Part shown: positions 35,155 through 47,899 of the stretch, piece after piece | Position numbering within the stretch: the stretch's first letter is position 1 | How the letters are laid out: every line of letters begins with the position of its first letter | Source: Fasciolopsis buskii | Taxonomy: Eukaryota; Platyhelminthes; Trematoda; Plagiorchiida; Fasciolidae | Assembly: GCA_008360955.1 (NCBI GenBank) | Contig: LUCM01008156.1 | Span: 56,915-120,914 of the forward strand | DNA: 64,000 nucleotides | Reading direction: 5' to 3' | Made by a program: the position numbers and the translations under genes | The notes under the pieces: generated by a model | What the model saw: only the letters and a program-made list of their open reading frames with translations | Database searches by the model: none | What the model was told of the DNA's origin: nothing

Positions 35155-35517
35155 GCTGTCCCTCTCTCACTGTCTGCCCGACCGTGTACTTTAGTACCCG
35201 GATTGTCGCCTCTAGAATTTACTCTTTGTTCCCCGATTTGCGGGAATGCGTGCGATTCCGCTTCAAGCAACCTACTGAACTATTTTCTCGGCGTTCTGGT
35301 CGTTGAGTTTGGAGTTATCATCGCAAACGTTTCATCAACCGTCAGTGCATGCATTGACAATGTCACCTCGAATGGTGGTGACACGTTTCCGTTCGAAATG
35401 CCAAGCTCAGCGATCAGAACCCCAGGAAAGCTTCGACCAACACAAATTGTCAAATCTACTCAACTATATCCGGCGGAACCCGTACGCAACACCAATTTAG
35501 ACTTTTCCCACATCTAA
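35155..35517 (+). CDS. candidate terminal exon with one membrane segment
   Basis: Acceptor tctcagcctctaccctag (AG 35153-35154) removes an in-frame TAG and opens 120 codons to a TAA at 35515-35517. The sequence has a hydrophobic stretch, NLLNYFLGVLVVEFGVIIAN, two possible N-glycosylation sites (NVS, NVT), two CxxxC-like Cys pairs before the helix, and a polar tail (TPGKLRPTQIVKSTQLYP). This resembles a single-pass or multi-pass membrane protein end. The 120-codon length with an acceptor exactly at the upstream stop is better than most candidates here. No family is recognised. Confidence 0.4.
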   Translation, partial: AVPLSLSARPCTLVPGLSPLEFTLCSPICGNACDSASSNLLNYFLGVLVVEFGVIIANVSSTVSACIDNVTSNGGDTFPFEMPSSAIRTPGKLRPTQIVKSTQLYPAEPVRNTNLDFSHI

Positions 35518-35616
35518 GGGGGTTTCCATGATTGTTCATTTCTCCTCGGTTTAATCATGATGAGAAACACGTGAGATGTGAAATTCGGTGAATTAATTTG
35601 CTTATGTGATTTTCAG

Positions 35617-35734
35617 ATTGCAAAGTCTATTCGCATGCCTAATTAAACGTAAAACGATAGATAATTTCTTTTCACGTAGTCGTGGCACGAAATGGATACA
35701 CTGGTGTTACCACATTCAGCTATCGATGTTATAG
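35617..35734 (+). CDS. candidate short terminal exon
   Basis: Acceptor cttatgtgattttcag (AG 35615-35616) opens a 38-codon phase 2 frame: LQSLFACLIKRKTIDNFF, then RGTKWIHWCYHIQLSML and TAG. No donor in matching phase was found in the exon ending before 35517, so it is unlinked. Confidence 0.25.
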
Positions 35735-36766
35735 TATGGTATTCAAGTTTCACGAAATCTGACATGAAGCAGGCAGTGCATTCCTTTCTGTGCAATGACG
35801 AGTTGCACGATTACACAGTTCATTCTTGATAACGAATGCAGAAGGTTTGTCATCGGTCGGAGAAAATCTCTCGACGGAATGCCAGTCTTGTCTCACAAGT
35901 ATAATCAAGAGGCTTTGGCTTAAACCAAAAGCAATTATCTTATCTTTTTTTCCTTTCCAATCCCAGTGAATCGTCTCTCATCCGTTAGTATTCCTGTTTT
36001 TTTCAATATCCTTCAAAATCAAGTCAATGTTACCAGAAATAGCTAAACCGTGAAAGCTTGGTGAGTTCCATGAGCGGCAAAATAATCCTAATCATTTATT
36101 AAGTATATGGCTGCGGCTGCGTCCGTTTGCACTTGGCGATTCGTAAGTTGGTCAGTCAGCAAACGGCTGGATGCTTCTGAAGAGCCGCTCACGTAGCTGC
36201 AGTTGGTAGTCACCCCCATTTATGCTATGAGTCAACCACAATAGGGTATCTACTTTTGGAACCGATTTTCACTTGTTAGTTTAGATTTTGCGAAGTGCTT
36301 CGATGCCTCAAGATATGAGACATTCACAGGCAGTTCTATCACAAATTGCTTAACCCAGCTGAGTGACTATCACCCGCCTAGCTACTACAAGTATCATAGA
36401 TCACGTCAACCGTAATCGGCGTCAGCTCTTATTTTAGTCAGTTAGAGCGGGCACTGCATAATGATTAGTTGACTGATTGAAACATGCTTGTTTAGGTGAA
36501 CGTGGTTGTCTGGTCAAAGCTCACCGTCATTTTTCTTCCTCGCTCTTGGGAAACATTACGCACTGCTGGTTCACTGGCTTCACTAGCTAGTTCAACACCA
36601 CCTCGTCATCATTTGGTTTCTTTCAACTTCTCTCCGGTAAGAGTGGGACCAAACACTGAGACTCTGAGACTAACTGATTCAAAGAATGGAAAAGAGTATC
36701 AACATACAGTCGGCTGCAGTGGGTAGGACTGAGCAACCGACAGATCAGTGTAGCATGCACGAATGC
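35735..36766. other. no recognisable gene
   Basis: Short frames only; nothing recognised. Confidence 0.45.

Positions 36767-36767
<1 letters not shown>

Positions 36768-36808
<41 letters not shown>
36768..36808. repeat. (TA)n microsatellite, about 40 bp
   Basis: Uninterrupted AT-dinucleotide tract. It supplies the tyrosine/isoleucine runs seen in minus-strand frames here, which are therefore artefacts. Confidence 0.95.
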
Positions 36809-36810
<2 letters not shown>

Positions 36811-37552
36811 ATGTACCATGCACTGGAACAGTGATCTTTGAGGGGCTTGTATGGCCCACCTGGAAAGTAGAGACGTAGAAAACCAACGTGAGTTGAAGCT
36901 CAGTAAGCCTACCAACATCAACTCTGATGCTATGAAACCAGTATGGGCCGTACACAGGATACACGCTGCGATACATAAAAAAGACCAATCGACCAATGAA
37001 TTAAATGCTTTGTAACCGTTGAACGAAGGCACTTTATTACACAAACCCAAGGAATAAGTGACACATACATTTTAATCTTCGAAACATTACTAATATTTTG
37101 GGCTTGTCACTGCAGCCAGTTAGTTTTAACTGTACGAGACCACCATTTGTGGATTAAATCCCTGGTCCCTGCACCAAATAGGAAAAGTCCAGAGGTACCA
37201 GAGAACACTTTTTCACTTTTTCCAAACTAATTTAAATTATTGTCAAACTGACGATCAAAGGGATGAATAACAATAACAGTGGTTGCCGTATCACGTTGAT
37301 CCAGTGTCCATTGGCATTACCAAAGTGCCCGCTGGCGAAGACGTTGGATAAAGGCCATTATCAACACTACAGCGACCCGAGAACGAGCAGAATTGCTTCA
37401 TAGTGGGCTAACAACAATTATGCAGGACAATATTGTTAGAGGTGAACCGTTTTTCAGAAATGGGTCCACAGTGCACCATCGACGGCATCGGTCAGTCTAG
37501 ACCGTGTTTGACTTCCAGCGTGGATCAGCGCGTTGTGTGAAGTTTGTCCGTC

Positions 37553-37741
37553 TCATTTCTCGCACACGTTTACTTTGTCGGTTAACGACATCCCCACTTC
37601 TGTTCGTTTCTGCTGAAAGTCACAGTTTTGACAAAATTGTTTGTACATACCGAATGATGCACACTGGTCGGAAAACCGATCTTGGAGGGTGTGTGACCAG
37701 CGGTAACGGCAGCACGAGCCCATTATTAACTCCAGCGCCAA
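37553..37741 (-). CDS. small Cys-containing open frame with ATG
   Basis: A 62-codon minus-strand frame from ATG to TGA: MALELIMGSCCRYRWSHTLQ, a cluster of Cys (CxxC in QFCQNCDF), then KRTEVGMSLTDKVNVCEK. A tgtgactttcag acceptor lies inside, so the last 19 codons may be a terminal exon instead. Composition is natural but no family is recognised. Confidence 0.28.
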   Translation of the reverse strand: MALELIMGSCCRYRWSHTLQDRFSDQCASFGMYKQFCQNCDFQQKRTEVGMSLTDKVNVCEK

Positions 37742-37976
37742 TGCTGTTTTGATGGAAACTTTTTTGACGCGCTGTCGTATGAGTGTAATGGAAGGGGAAG
37801 ATCCTGTAGCCCCTAGAGTCCACCACTCGGCGGAGGGGGGGAGAGGGAGAGCAATCCTGACCCTAAAATCGAGAGTGTCATTGAACCCAATGGGTCAGGT
37901 GCGATCGCCAGCCGGAAGACAGCGAATTACCATCTACCACGACAGTAACCAGATTCGAACTTCTGGCCTATTTTAG

Positions 37977-39270
37977 GGACTTGAACATCGCCGGTCATTC
38001 ATTCCGTTTAAAAGAAGGTTTACATTCACCTATTATCGCTGACGGTAAACGATCCGCTGAGACTCCAAAACGCTTTTCCTATTGAAGTCGAACAACCTTG
38101 AGCGAGGACTTGCTTTCAGTTTCATTCTTTCTAACCAGTTGCCTGTGACATTTGGCTGAGTAAGATATGGACAGATTATTTTGTTGGACTATTGGTCTCA
38201 CAGACTAGACACTCGAATTCAGGAAGTTTTAAGCTACTTATGATCTTAGCCGTCCTTATTGCCTTATGTATCGGACGAGTAAGCCATCATTGTGACAGCA
38301 GAATGCAATAGTATCCACGCCGTGAACTGTTCCCAATCCATCAGACAAACTGAAGATGTTCTCTTCTGACCTTCAGTTTGTCAACAGAACGGGTTGTTCT
38401 CAATTTACTGGATCATTCGAATCCACCTAATTTGCCCTACATGCGGCAGGAAATATCTGTCAAGGGTACCTAAAGACCGTAAGTGACTGAGCAGAGATTG
38501 TCAGATTACTTCCCCACGGTGAGTCAGTCAAACAACGAAAGGGGAAAAGCACAGACCACACCGATGCTACAACAAGGAAAGCCTCCATGAATTCCGTTCG
38601 TACAATTACAGATCCAGTTGTGCTCTTGCAGATCTGTTCTTTCCCAGTGACCTGAGATTGTAGAAGAGTCTGATTTCCGTTTCTCGCCGACTGTTCGGCA
38701 CGAAAGTGAGATTTTTAGGAACAAAATCAATCGAGCAAGTTCCCACATTTCGGATTATTCTAAGCAAATTACGGCTACGGTATGCATGTGGAGAGATGCC
38801 CTTCTAGGGGATTGCACGTGAATGTGACCATAAGCGAACAATGAAACCAATACGAGCAGAAGACCAGCAAGCATTATTGTACTTACACAATCAAAATCGA
38901 TTTGGCGCTGTACAGCCTTCTCGTTTTTAAACTTCGTTTTGAGCTTCATACCATTTCACCAAATATAATTGCAACGTGTTCTTTCACGAGATCTTGAAAG
39001 GGCGGATCGAGGAATTACGCACACGTCCAATGTACATTGATGTGAAAACACGAGAACTTTACTAATCCGAGCTTAGATAGTGTGTCCACCGGCTGTATCT
39101 GCTTATCGTGCACGAAAATGAAAATGAAAATTCATGGCTTGCGATTACCTCGCATCACACTCGTTGCCTTTCCTTGTGAAGGCGAAATAGGATAGACAAC
39201 AACGAGTTTGGAGACTTCATAATCATCTATCGCTAACGCAACTATTTAACGGCGCAGTATGAAAAATCTC
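37977..39270. other. no recognisable gene
   Basis: Short frames without splice support. A natural-looking minus-strand frame of 64 codons follows at 39274-39468 but competes with equally open plus-strand frames. Confidence 0.4.
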
Positions 39271-39935
39271 AACTCAGCATCCTATGATATCCTGTCCACC
39301 ATTGAGGAGAGGGCGAAAAATTGAAAGACTTTCCATATATGACAAGATTTCCTCACGAAATGTGCAATTATTACTCCCCGTCTTTCCGTCGTATTTTCCA
39401 CTGTCTTCCAAATCAACCGAAAGTGACCCTGTTAATGGATATACAATACGCGCGATTGTGTCGCCCAAAACTGATTGTCCATACCAGCTACATGGTTTAC
39501 TTCTGAGCCAGGGTTAGTGTATGGGTGAATGAGTTTGTAGTAAAGCCCATCGGGGGTCATCGGTTTACGACGGCCGGTAAGTGGTGCATCACGATCGTTC
39601 AGTGTTGCTATAGTACCGCTGAGAGAGCGTGAAACAACGCTGATATTCGTATATTCTGCCGTTTCCAATAGAAACGATTGAAGTCAGACGATCACGCGTA
39701 CACACATGCGTGAGAGATGGTCCGAATACGGATCTTCGAATCCATGTATGTACACGCACAACGCAGCCGAACATTCCCAGAGGATGGGAGGGAAGACAAC
39801 AACAGCATGTACCAGCGCATAGGCCTGGTTACCCATCTCATGGACACTGGAGCTCGGGGGCTGGGTTTGGCTCCCGTTACCTTGGGCCAGTCAAATGAAT
39901 GCAATCCGAGGGAGACTACATTATCTCACACCCCT

Positions 39936-40005
39936 GAGGGAGCGACGGTTAGGTAGTGCACTCGCTTCTGACTGTTCTGGAAATTAGACCAAGGTCGCGG
40001 GTAGT
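39936..40005 (+). repeat. SINE-like tRNA head, partial
   Basis: gcgacggttaggtagtgcac resembles an A box, and aaggtcgcgggt matches the start of the B box seen in the copy at 47.9 kb (aaggtcgcgggttcgaat). The 3' body of the family is not present here. Confidence 0.4.
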
Positions 40006-40404
40006 AAAGTTAGGGTGGGTGGTGGACCACAATGGTAGGGATGGTCGAGTCAAGACCTTGAACCAAAGACTGACATACACATGAAGACACATACACACAC
40101 ATACACGAGCTCACCGGCTGGGTGAATCGCCATCCGCAATTTCGCTTATTTTCGGGCACAGCTTTATGTGCGGCCGTGCATATGTCCGTGTGTCTAGGCA
40201 TGTGAGTCCGTGTACTCGTGTACATGTGATTTCGTAATAGATACAATCCAACTCACAAAACTTTCTCAACATACCCCGTTCCATAAAATACATTGAAATT
40301 CAGTCCGTTGTTCAACAAATATTGTAAACGAATTGGCACAGTGCATTTGAGTCCATCTTTATTCGACCACCTCTTCGCTCTCTATTCACGTACATGAGGG
40401 CGTG

Positions 40405-40455
40405 TATACACACCCACATACATACATACATACACACATACATACATAAATACAT
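40405..40455. repeat. (CATA)n / (CA)n simple repeat
   Basis: Imperfect array of cata and caca units. Confidence 0.85.
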
Positions 40456-41213
40456 GCGAACAAACATGCGTAGGAACATTTCTATTCATCTCACGAGAAT
40501 TACATCCCTGAAGTGACCAAGTGACTCAGATATTAGTTGACCATAAAATATGTCTGCTTCGAAATTCATGACTTCACTTATCGATGGGCATAATTACAAA
40601 GAACACTTACCGATAATGCGCCTGATTCGCGACGCAAATTAGGTTGAGTTGGTATAAATTTGGTGGAAAGTTTAGTTATCTATCTTCGCCCCAGTGTATT
40701 GTCTGCGGTGTGCGTGACGGCCACGTGACACAGTGTCACAGAGACCAGCACATAGGTATTCTTAGGAATAGCAATGGCCCTGCTTGTTGTGACTTAACTA
40801 GAAGAAGGGTGATCGATTAGGAGAAATATCAAATTAAATCCGCAAGCCACCTTCACTTTATGACAGCTTTTGTTCCATCGGCTTAACTGTGTGACCAGGC
40901 ATTATGAATTCATTTCCCTTGTGTATCGGTCATACTTGGCTACCCATCCAATTTCCACTAGGGAGTGGACTCCTTTAGAGTGGTCTTTTGAAATTTGATT
41001 GTGAAATGGCTCATCATGTAGTAACAACTTTCAGTTCATAGTCTAAGACTACGTAAACCCATTGTGCGGGCGCCACTATGATAAACAGTCTGTGGTCTGC
41101 GAAACTCCGTAACGGATAATGGTGTTCGATTAAGTGATGACGTTGACAGTCAGTCCCGACAGCCTGTGGCTGCTGTGTCCAGTCATTCTTCCCAAGTTCT
41201 CGTCTCATTTCAG

Positions 41214-41316
41214 GAGACAGGGATACACATCTCTGACTTCTGACAAAATTGAAGCAACTATGCAAAAATCTTTCAGGGCTTTTAGTGTCGAGTCGAATGT
41301 GTATACTACTGCATAA
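41214..41316 (+). CDS. candidate terminal exon
   Basis: Strong acceptor (gttctcgtctcatttcag, AG 41212-41213) opens a phase 2 frame of 33 codons, RQGYTSLTSDKIEATMQKSF, then RAFSVESNVYTTA and TAA. It looks like the regulatory tail of a soluble protein. The opposite strand is open for 104 codons, which reduces confidence. Confidence 0.3.
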
Positions 41317-42554
41317 CGAATCCTTCACGTAAGGCTCAATCTCTTACTACTAAGAGTAAATTTTTGATTTGGCTACCCTCTGTCGGGTTTCTCTACGAGA
41401 CAGCCATCATCTGCTTGCTGTATTCCCGGAAGTGGTCGACTGGGAAACTCGGTGTGACGGGGATTTCCACAAGTAGCGAAAAGCTTCAAGCCAAATAACC
41501 TTAACCCTTTAGCCGAAAGTGACTGTAGTCCGTCAGAAACAGTAATACACAGATGCCCGTCCAAACACACCACTAAACCTCTCAGATATTTCGTAGATAT
41601 CTTAGTCGATTTCGTAATTGTGTCAAAATTGTGATTGATGACAGTGTATGAAGGAAATCCCGCAGCCTAACTTCTGGCCTGCTAGTCTATTTCCGCCAAG
41701 GGAATTTAATTGTTGTAATACTCGGTATCATCAACAACGTGTCATGATCTAACTACTTACATTTTGTGACAGGCTCGTGTATCCCAGTTACTTTCAATGT
41801 AGTCACCCAAATACGCACAAGGACAGAATGACGCACGCACGGAACCAGACAGTTCCTCCCGAAGTTGTGGAACCAGACAGTGTGCAATTTGAAACCTCGT
41901 GCGACCGAAAAGTGGAGTGGAATCAGGATGAAAAATAAGATTATCGATCGACGAGCCGTTGTGTACCAATGCTACTGACCTTTACTCGCTCGCAAATGCA
42001 AAAAAGCTTTTCGTACTTAATTATCATTTACACAATGCGCACACAATTAAACAAGCAAGGTTTGAACTCGTCTCTCTCTGTGTTTATTTATGAGGTTTCG
42101 TTGACTGAATGTGTACAAATACATCCTGTCGGCATTTCTTCGACACGTGGCCTTTTTCATTCCGAACCCCGACATACATCTTGGATGACGCAGCTTCATC
42201 ACTTTTGGTTTGGTTGGCAATGTATCACCCCACGTCACCTGAGTCTCCCGTTTGTCATGCTTGATATGGAAACTAACTGATGTTTGTCTGCTCCTCTGTT
42301 CGTTTGTTTGTCCGTCTACTATTCCACTTTGTCCACGCTCCTTCGCACACCCCATACATCTCTTTCTGCCGGGCGTTCTTCTTCTACGTATATTGATCGA
42401 CCGGTCGACTAATCCAGCCGGTCATCAAGTCTGTTCGCAAGTACAGGCGGATTATGTTCTTTCGTTCTCCGTCGTTCGCTCCTAGACGAACGACCCGGCC
42501 TAACTGTTGGATGGTATTTTATCACTAAAACCAAAAATCACGTGAGCCAGGTCA

Positions 42555-43079
42555 ATGGAACAAACCATTACTTCACTGGGACACCGTCAGTCTTTTGCTT
42601 TGAGGCATGTTCACGACAGATGTGATTTTACGCACATTCTATACCGAAATTCAGATAGATCGATACATAAATGGACTGATACTACGTACACGCGAACAAA
42701 AGCAACCAGATGTTCAGCTTTACCCCAAAGTGACCACTTCGGTCCTCACGTATCCAAGTTGTCATTGCAGGACATTCCGTGCATACACAGATGCACTCAC
42801 GCGTACATGCAAACGCATGCACACATACTCGCGCAAATACACGAGCACTACGTTTTTACTGACCAATTAATACTGTTTGGGAAATATTCCCGTTATGCGT
42901 CAATCGATATCTGTCAATCTGTCCACGTCCGGGCAACACTTCTGACCACTTTTGCCGAAAATCTAGTACAATATTCTAATCCAAAGTATGACACATTACA
43001 CGATGGAACTGGGTGCACTCGGGCACGGAGTAATACACCTTGGAAATCTAACTTAAATTCAGATGACTCTGAGGTGTGA
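42555..43079 (+). CDS. 174-codon open frame, unknown
   Basis: One of the two longest frames in the window (the other, 175 codons, lies in repeat copy A), from a real ATG (MEQTITSLGHRQSFALRHVH) to a TGA. Its middle is rich in His, Thr and Tyr because it runs through imperfect CA-rich sequence (for example ARNA-like acacatactcgcgc). There is no recognised domain, signal peptide or membrane segment. Length alone is only modest evidence, since about one frame this long is expected by chance in 64 kb. Confidence 0.27.
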   Translation: MEQTITSLGHRQSFALRHVHDRCDFTHILYRNSDRSIHKWTDTTYTRTKATRCSALPQSDHFGPHVSKLSLQDIPCIHRCTHAYMQTHAHILAQIHEHYVFTDQLILFGKYSRYASIDICQSVHVRATLLTTFAENLVQYSNPKYDTLHDGTGCTRARSNTPWKSNLNSDDSEV

Positions 43080-43289
43080 TGAATGCTGGACAGTTAAAAA
43101 AAAGAAGTGACCCGTTTCGCCGTCTTTCACTGAAGTGACCGCGGATCGATCTACCGCGTTGTGCTGAAATTCTGACACCAAACGAAGCAGTGTTCAGTAC
43201 CTAATGTTTCGTTAATTTTACCTCCTCTACTGCACCAGGCCACCTATCCTGGTCATAATACAAAACGAGAATCACGGACGCACGCATAT

Positions 43290-43314
43290 GCACACACACA
43301 CACACACACACACA
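43290..43314. repeat. (CA)n microsatellite
   Basis: About twelve CA units directly upstream of the SINE-like copy. Confidence 0.9.
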
Positions 43315-43329
43315 TGCATGATTTAAATG

Positions 43330-43510
43330 TTTCATTCCGGATGACCGCCGAACTGATCGCTCGAGTGAAAATGTCGCAGCGTTTGGAACGTGAAGGTTGC
43401 GGGTTAGAATCCTTCAACCATCGGTCAACTTCCCCACGTGGCAGCCCTCTGTTGACCGCAATCACCCTCCTGAAAAATGATGTATACTGCTACTTCATTG
43501 ATAAAGTGAG
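43330..43510 (+). repeat. tRNA-derived SINE-like copy
   Basis: A B-box-like ggttgcgggttagaatcc is followed by cggtcaacttccccacgtgg and agccctctgttgaccgc, then by ctgaaaaatgatgta and ttcattgataaag. The same ordered blocks occur reversed at 47.9 kb, which establishes a repeat family. SINEs are copied by LINE enzymes; none active is visible here. Confidence 0.7.
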
Positions 43511-44716
43511 TAAAAAGAGGCAATGCTTGTCCTAATGTTCGATGCAGTGTGTGATCACGAAGTAGCAAAACAGGAGTCGGATGAAACTTTAACACTAATT
43601 GTCGTTTGTCTAAAACATCACTCTGTTTGAGTCATCACGAATGTGTCAAGATTTGCTTCAGGTGCAACAGTGCGAAAGAGGTCTGCTAGCAGAGTGCTTT
43701 TAAACAAGATATATTGTGTTCATGTAGAATGGGAAGTCGGCTTACGAACTATGCATGCATCCCAACGTCGACCCTACGATGCGGAATAGAGACGATGACT
43801 TTCTGCCTACCGGGTATGTGTTCGTCTACATTAGTCATTGGTGATCTTTTTTCAGCATTCACATGATCCCCTGTGATTGTGAGACGGCTCCGAGAATCCG
43901 CCATTACAGTCGTTAAAAAGTCCGTGAATAACCCGAAAATCCTCCCAAAAGAAATTATGGATTCTTCATGGAAGTTAAAGTTTAGAAGAATCCATGGGGT
44001 TGTCATAAATCAGTTATCGATTTCGCTACCTCAAATCTCATTTTGGTTGCCGTCCAGCCGACCGTGTGATTGACCATCACATCCATTCCATTTGCAACAT
44101 GCAATCTTTCAAGGTGAACCTGTAAACTCTCCCATCCCTCTCAGGAGTTCAGGGGCCGAATGGATGAAATCCTAAATTTGCTTTCCAGTAATGCCTGATA
44201 CTATGGACCCTACAAAAAAGTGAAGTGATTTTCATCCAAATGAGATTCTGCTGAACGCGAGTTCAGTTATTATCACAAATTTGCCAGTAACGATTGTCGA
44301 AAATCCAGGAAGCTGTTTGTTTATCATCGGTATAAATTTAAGACCAAATTAATAATCACATGAAATGGTCAGCTAAATGAATCCCCATCCATACTGTTCG
44401 TCGTTCTCACCAAAAGACAATTCCTGCAGATTTTGCATTTTTCAACGTTGTGAAGAAAATTATGACAGCATCCTAGTTTCCGTCCCATTTCATCATCAGC
44501 AAATATAGTCCAACCTGTGTGTAGATCAGCAAATTATGTCCCGGAAAGTACAAATACGTGGTCCTATTTACAATTTCCCGGTCCTGTGAAAATCCATAAA
44601 CAATCTGACTTTTTCATCGCGATCTTGGAGACTAAACAGTCACATGACTCGTACACAAACTTGCTGGTCTCAAGGAAGTGAAGCTGGCTTTAGGAATCGT
44701 GATACGAAATGTGTGA

Positions 44717-45029
44717 ATTATCCTATACGCTCACGAGGGACGACGATGTGACTGCCCGAAAGTTTCTGCTTGCAAACGTATGCACATCCCACTAATGAAT
44801 TCACATGATCCATACTGGACTGTGCGCTATGCTCTTCCGAGTGAAATGGAATTTTTATTGCACAAATCTGCAAATAACACGGCCGAGCGAAGTGGCCGAT
44901 CAGTTCACAATAAACCGCTTGGTGGTTCATGGGTCACAGATCGTGTATTTGCTGAATTTCAGGATGGAGGTTGTTGCATCGTGGAGCAGAATGTGATGCC
45001 CCCGAAGTACGCATGGTTTGCATTTTGTG
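44717..45029 (+). CDS. open frame cut by repeat copy B
   Basis: A frame open from 44717 carries natural-looking sequence (HDPYWTVRYALPSEMEFL, NKPLGGSWVTDRVFAEFQ, CIVEQNVMPPKYAWFAFC) until the start of the dispersed repeat at 45030. It may be an exon or unique coding remnant into which the repeat was inserted. A gctgaatttcag acceptor at about 44963 also lies inside. No family is recognised. Confidence 0.27.
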
Positions 45030-45887
45030 GTCACGTGATACTTCGTTCACATCTACCAACTGGTTTTTGCCAACATTACTGTCACACTAATCGGGATAGA
45101 AACCATTAGCCTGGATATCCCGTCCCAGTCGCATTTCAGACCCACTGTCACCACGTGGCATGGTAAACCTGAAGAAAGTGATCGATAGTCTTGGCAATTT
45201 GTCGGAACCACTACAACACAGTCATACCATTGTTTGTCATATCAGGCCGGCTAAACTAGACAGTAATTTTGGACACAACCAAGATCTACTACAATCCAAA
45301 TTTTCGATTCATCAATTGTTTGTTTGTTTGTTTGTTCGTTCGTTTGTTTGTTTGTTTGTTCGTTTGTTTGTATTTGTTTGTCTCTGTGGTTTCACAGTGT
45401 AAGTGAAGTACCCAAGAATTCTAACTTATCATCAGACACGATAATCTTTTGTGCACAGTCATTTGGAATCCGTCGATCAACGTGTTCGCATCTGTGTGTT
45501 GCGTGTGTGTGTTGCGCGTGTGTGTTGCGCTGTGCGTGTGTGTGTGTTTGAAATTAGTGAGCATCAATCTAGATGTGTTTATTTGAATGTGACCGTGTGC
45601 ATGTATGTAAGGAATGGTGTAAACAAATTGCCGTTAGTTGTGGTTACAATGTCGCATTACAATCACAAATGGACTTACACTGGGCTACGAATTTTTGCTG
45701 GACGTACATGAATAAACCTAAATAAATTGTTGTATAGATGACTGCTGATTGCGTTGCATGATGGGAGCAGATCGGGTTATGCATGAACCGAGTGGAAAGA
45801 TTGAGGCGATCGAGGTTTGGAAAATCAGTGGTTCGTTTTGTTGTTGAGACGTCGAACAAATTTACTGTGGAATTTTGTTTGGACAGT
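45030..45887 (+). repeat. dispersed 0.85 kb repeat, copy B
   Basis: Near-identical to 4577-5410, same orientation, 40 kb apart. The main differences are a longer GTTT/GTTC tract, an extra 17 bases (including gataatcttttgtgca) before acagtcatttgg, and one fewer tgtgtgttgcg unit. Single-base differences are few. The sharp ends, at the same bases in both copies, suggest a defined unit. Confidence 0.93.
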
Positions 45888-47228
45888 GTTCCTACAAATC
45901 CATTCAACATAAGCAAGTAATTTTTGTTTGCATCACTGCAAGCAGTGGCACCATTTGGATGCTGATCGTGTTTCTCATCGTCCAACCCCATGCAACGATA
46001 CCACGGGCATCACTCTCTTGTAGTATCTCACTGAACCGCAGCTATGGTTGGGGTGGTCCAGTTCCCGTGGTCAGCCTTTCACATATGACATTTAAAAGTT
46101 GCTTTTCACTGAGAAATGCATGTCACTGATTTCGTGCATTACGCCCTCAAGTGTCCTAGTGCATCATCGGTCCCTTTGTCTGTGACGAGTCTAGGTGCAA
46201 GTCACATGATTGTCTTATACATAACAAAGTTCAATATTTTCATTAGGGATTGATCGATGACCTTGCTGTCTAGGCCGATCGGTTTTGAATATCTCCCGCC
46301 AAAACGCCAAGTTCTGAAATCAACACTGCATGAGAACTGGGAACATGGAATACGAACATCATCAGTTTTCAGTTCCACTGGTTGTCTGATGCGTGATGTT
46401 GCCTGTCATTTTTTGTACATGTAAATATACGCACGAAAGATAATAAAATTTGTAACGTGACTTTCATTTCCTGCAGTCTTTTTGCTGCTAAGGCTTATAC
46501 AGTCTCGGGGGGGGGCAAAGTCAGTACCTGTTACTGCTGCAATTAGTTCGGTTTGTAAAATATGTGACTACTTTGCTCATTTATGAGTGAGTGACTTTCT
46601 TTACGGTGTGTTTCTCTTGTCTTTTTTATATTTATAACAATACCAAAAACTGTGATCCGTCATTCATTTTCCATCTAAAAATGGGACTCCTTAGAGGCAC
46701 GGATTTCTTAATTAGTGAAATCTCAAAAACCAGGCTAGAGAACTTTCTTCCTGTGCGGCCTCCACCTAGACTATTTCATTTGGCGGACAAACCGACCTAT
46801 TTCAGTGGTTAGGTAATTGAATTGAAAGTGGTTCGAGAAACGAAAATATATACTGGGCATTTATGCTAGAATCAAATTAAGTGTTTAATCAGCATTGCTC
46901 CCATCGGAATCAGCACTCAAGTGCTACGGATTGCAATGTAACAGAGCTGGGCGTGGTTCGGGCATTGGACTGACGACCCGATTACCAAAACCCAAGCTGG
47001 AGGGGTGGTGGTGGTTGAAACGCATGATAAATTCAATGTGTGAGGTTCGGCAATCGTCCAGTGCTCATGCTGCCCGCAGGATAGGGACATTTCCTCAAGA
47101 GCAACCTGGAGAAATCAAAAGTTAGGGAGTTTTCCTCAATGTCTTTGCGACTGGAATGTTTGTCAACAACTTTGAATCACTTTACTAGTTTTGTTTATGT
47201 GTATATAATGCATCCCACAGTTGACAAA

Positions 47229-47580
47229 ACAGTCAAGTGGTAAACAACACTTTGAGAGTGTATAGAGTCTTAGACATGTCCGAACCAAAAGATGTTATAT
47301 AATGACCCAATTTTAGTTCGAATGCATTTTTGAATGAAGTACCACCAGGAGAACTGAAGAATGTTTCGCGATCAACAATAACGAAAAAGAACTGACTAAA
47401 ATGAATCGATTAGGAGGAATAGAAAGAAGGGTTGTCCACTGGAAACGGTTAATTGTGATGCTATCACAAGAGGTGGGATTTCGAAAATGAGGTAATCAGG
47501 GTGATCGAGTTTCAAACTGCGTGTCGTACTGGTCGTAAGGGCTCTGAATGAAGAGAAAAAACGAATGCTTATATATATAT
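47229..47580 (+). mobile_element. repeat family B, diverged third copy
   Basis: Ordered similarity to 19385-19857: aaacaacact with agagtgta and gtcttagac near the start, then tatcacaagaggtg with aaatgaggtaat, and a terminal ctctgaatgaag block running into a short TA tract. Divergence is clearly greater than between the two copies near 20 kb. Confidence 0.6.
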
Positions 47581-47899
47581 ATAAGGTGGTAAAATAACAA
47601 CCTTCTTTGGGGATTGAACAATCACAATGCCATGAGCTTAATTCAAATTAGTCTGTGACTTGCCAGTATTTCACTCATGGTTCATTGTCAGACCGAAGCC
47701 AGATTTTTCCCAAGGGTTATTTTTGTACAAAACACTGTGCACTGTACTGTTTCCAATGTGATCGACAGTATTGGAGGAACGTGGCCAGTGCACTGATTCT
47801 GTTTTTGACACAACAACAACGGGCAGCTTTTGCAACGAAAACTGCGGCTGGACGCGTTTCTGTCTCTGCGCTCAACACAACTTTTATCTGTTACCTTTT

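Noticed and set aside
36623..37050. Two minus-strand frames of 101-121 codons with Tyr/Ile runs
   Set aside because: The runs are translations of the (TA)n microsatellite, and the flanks show no splice signals or family resemblance.
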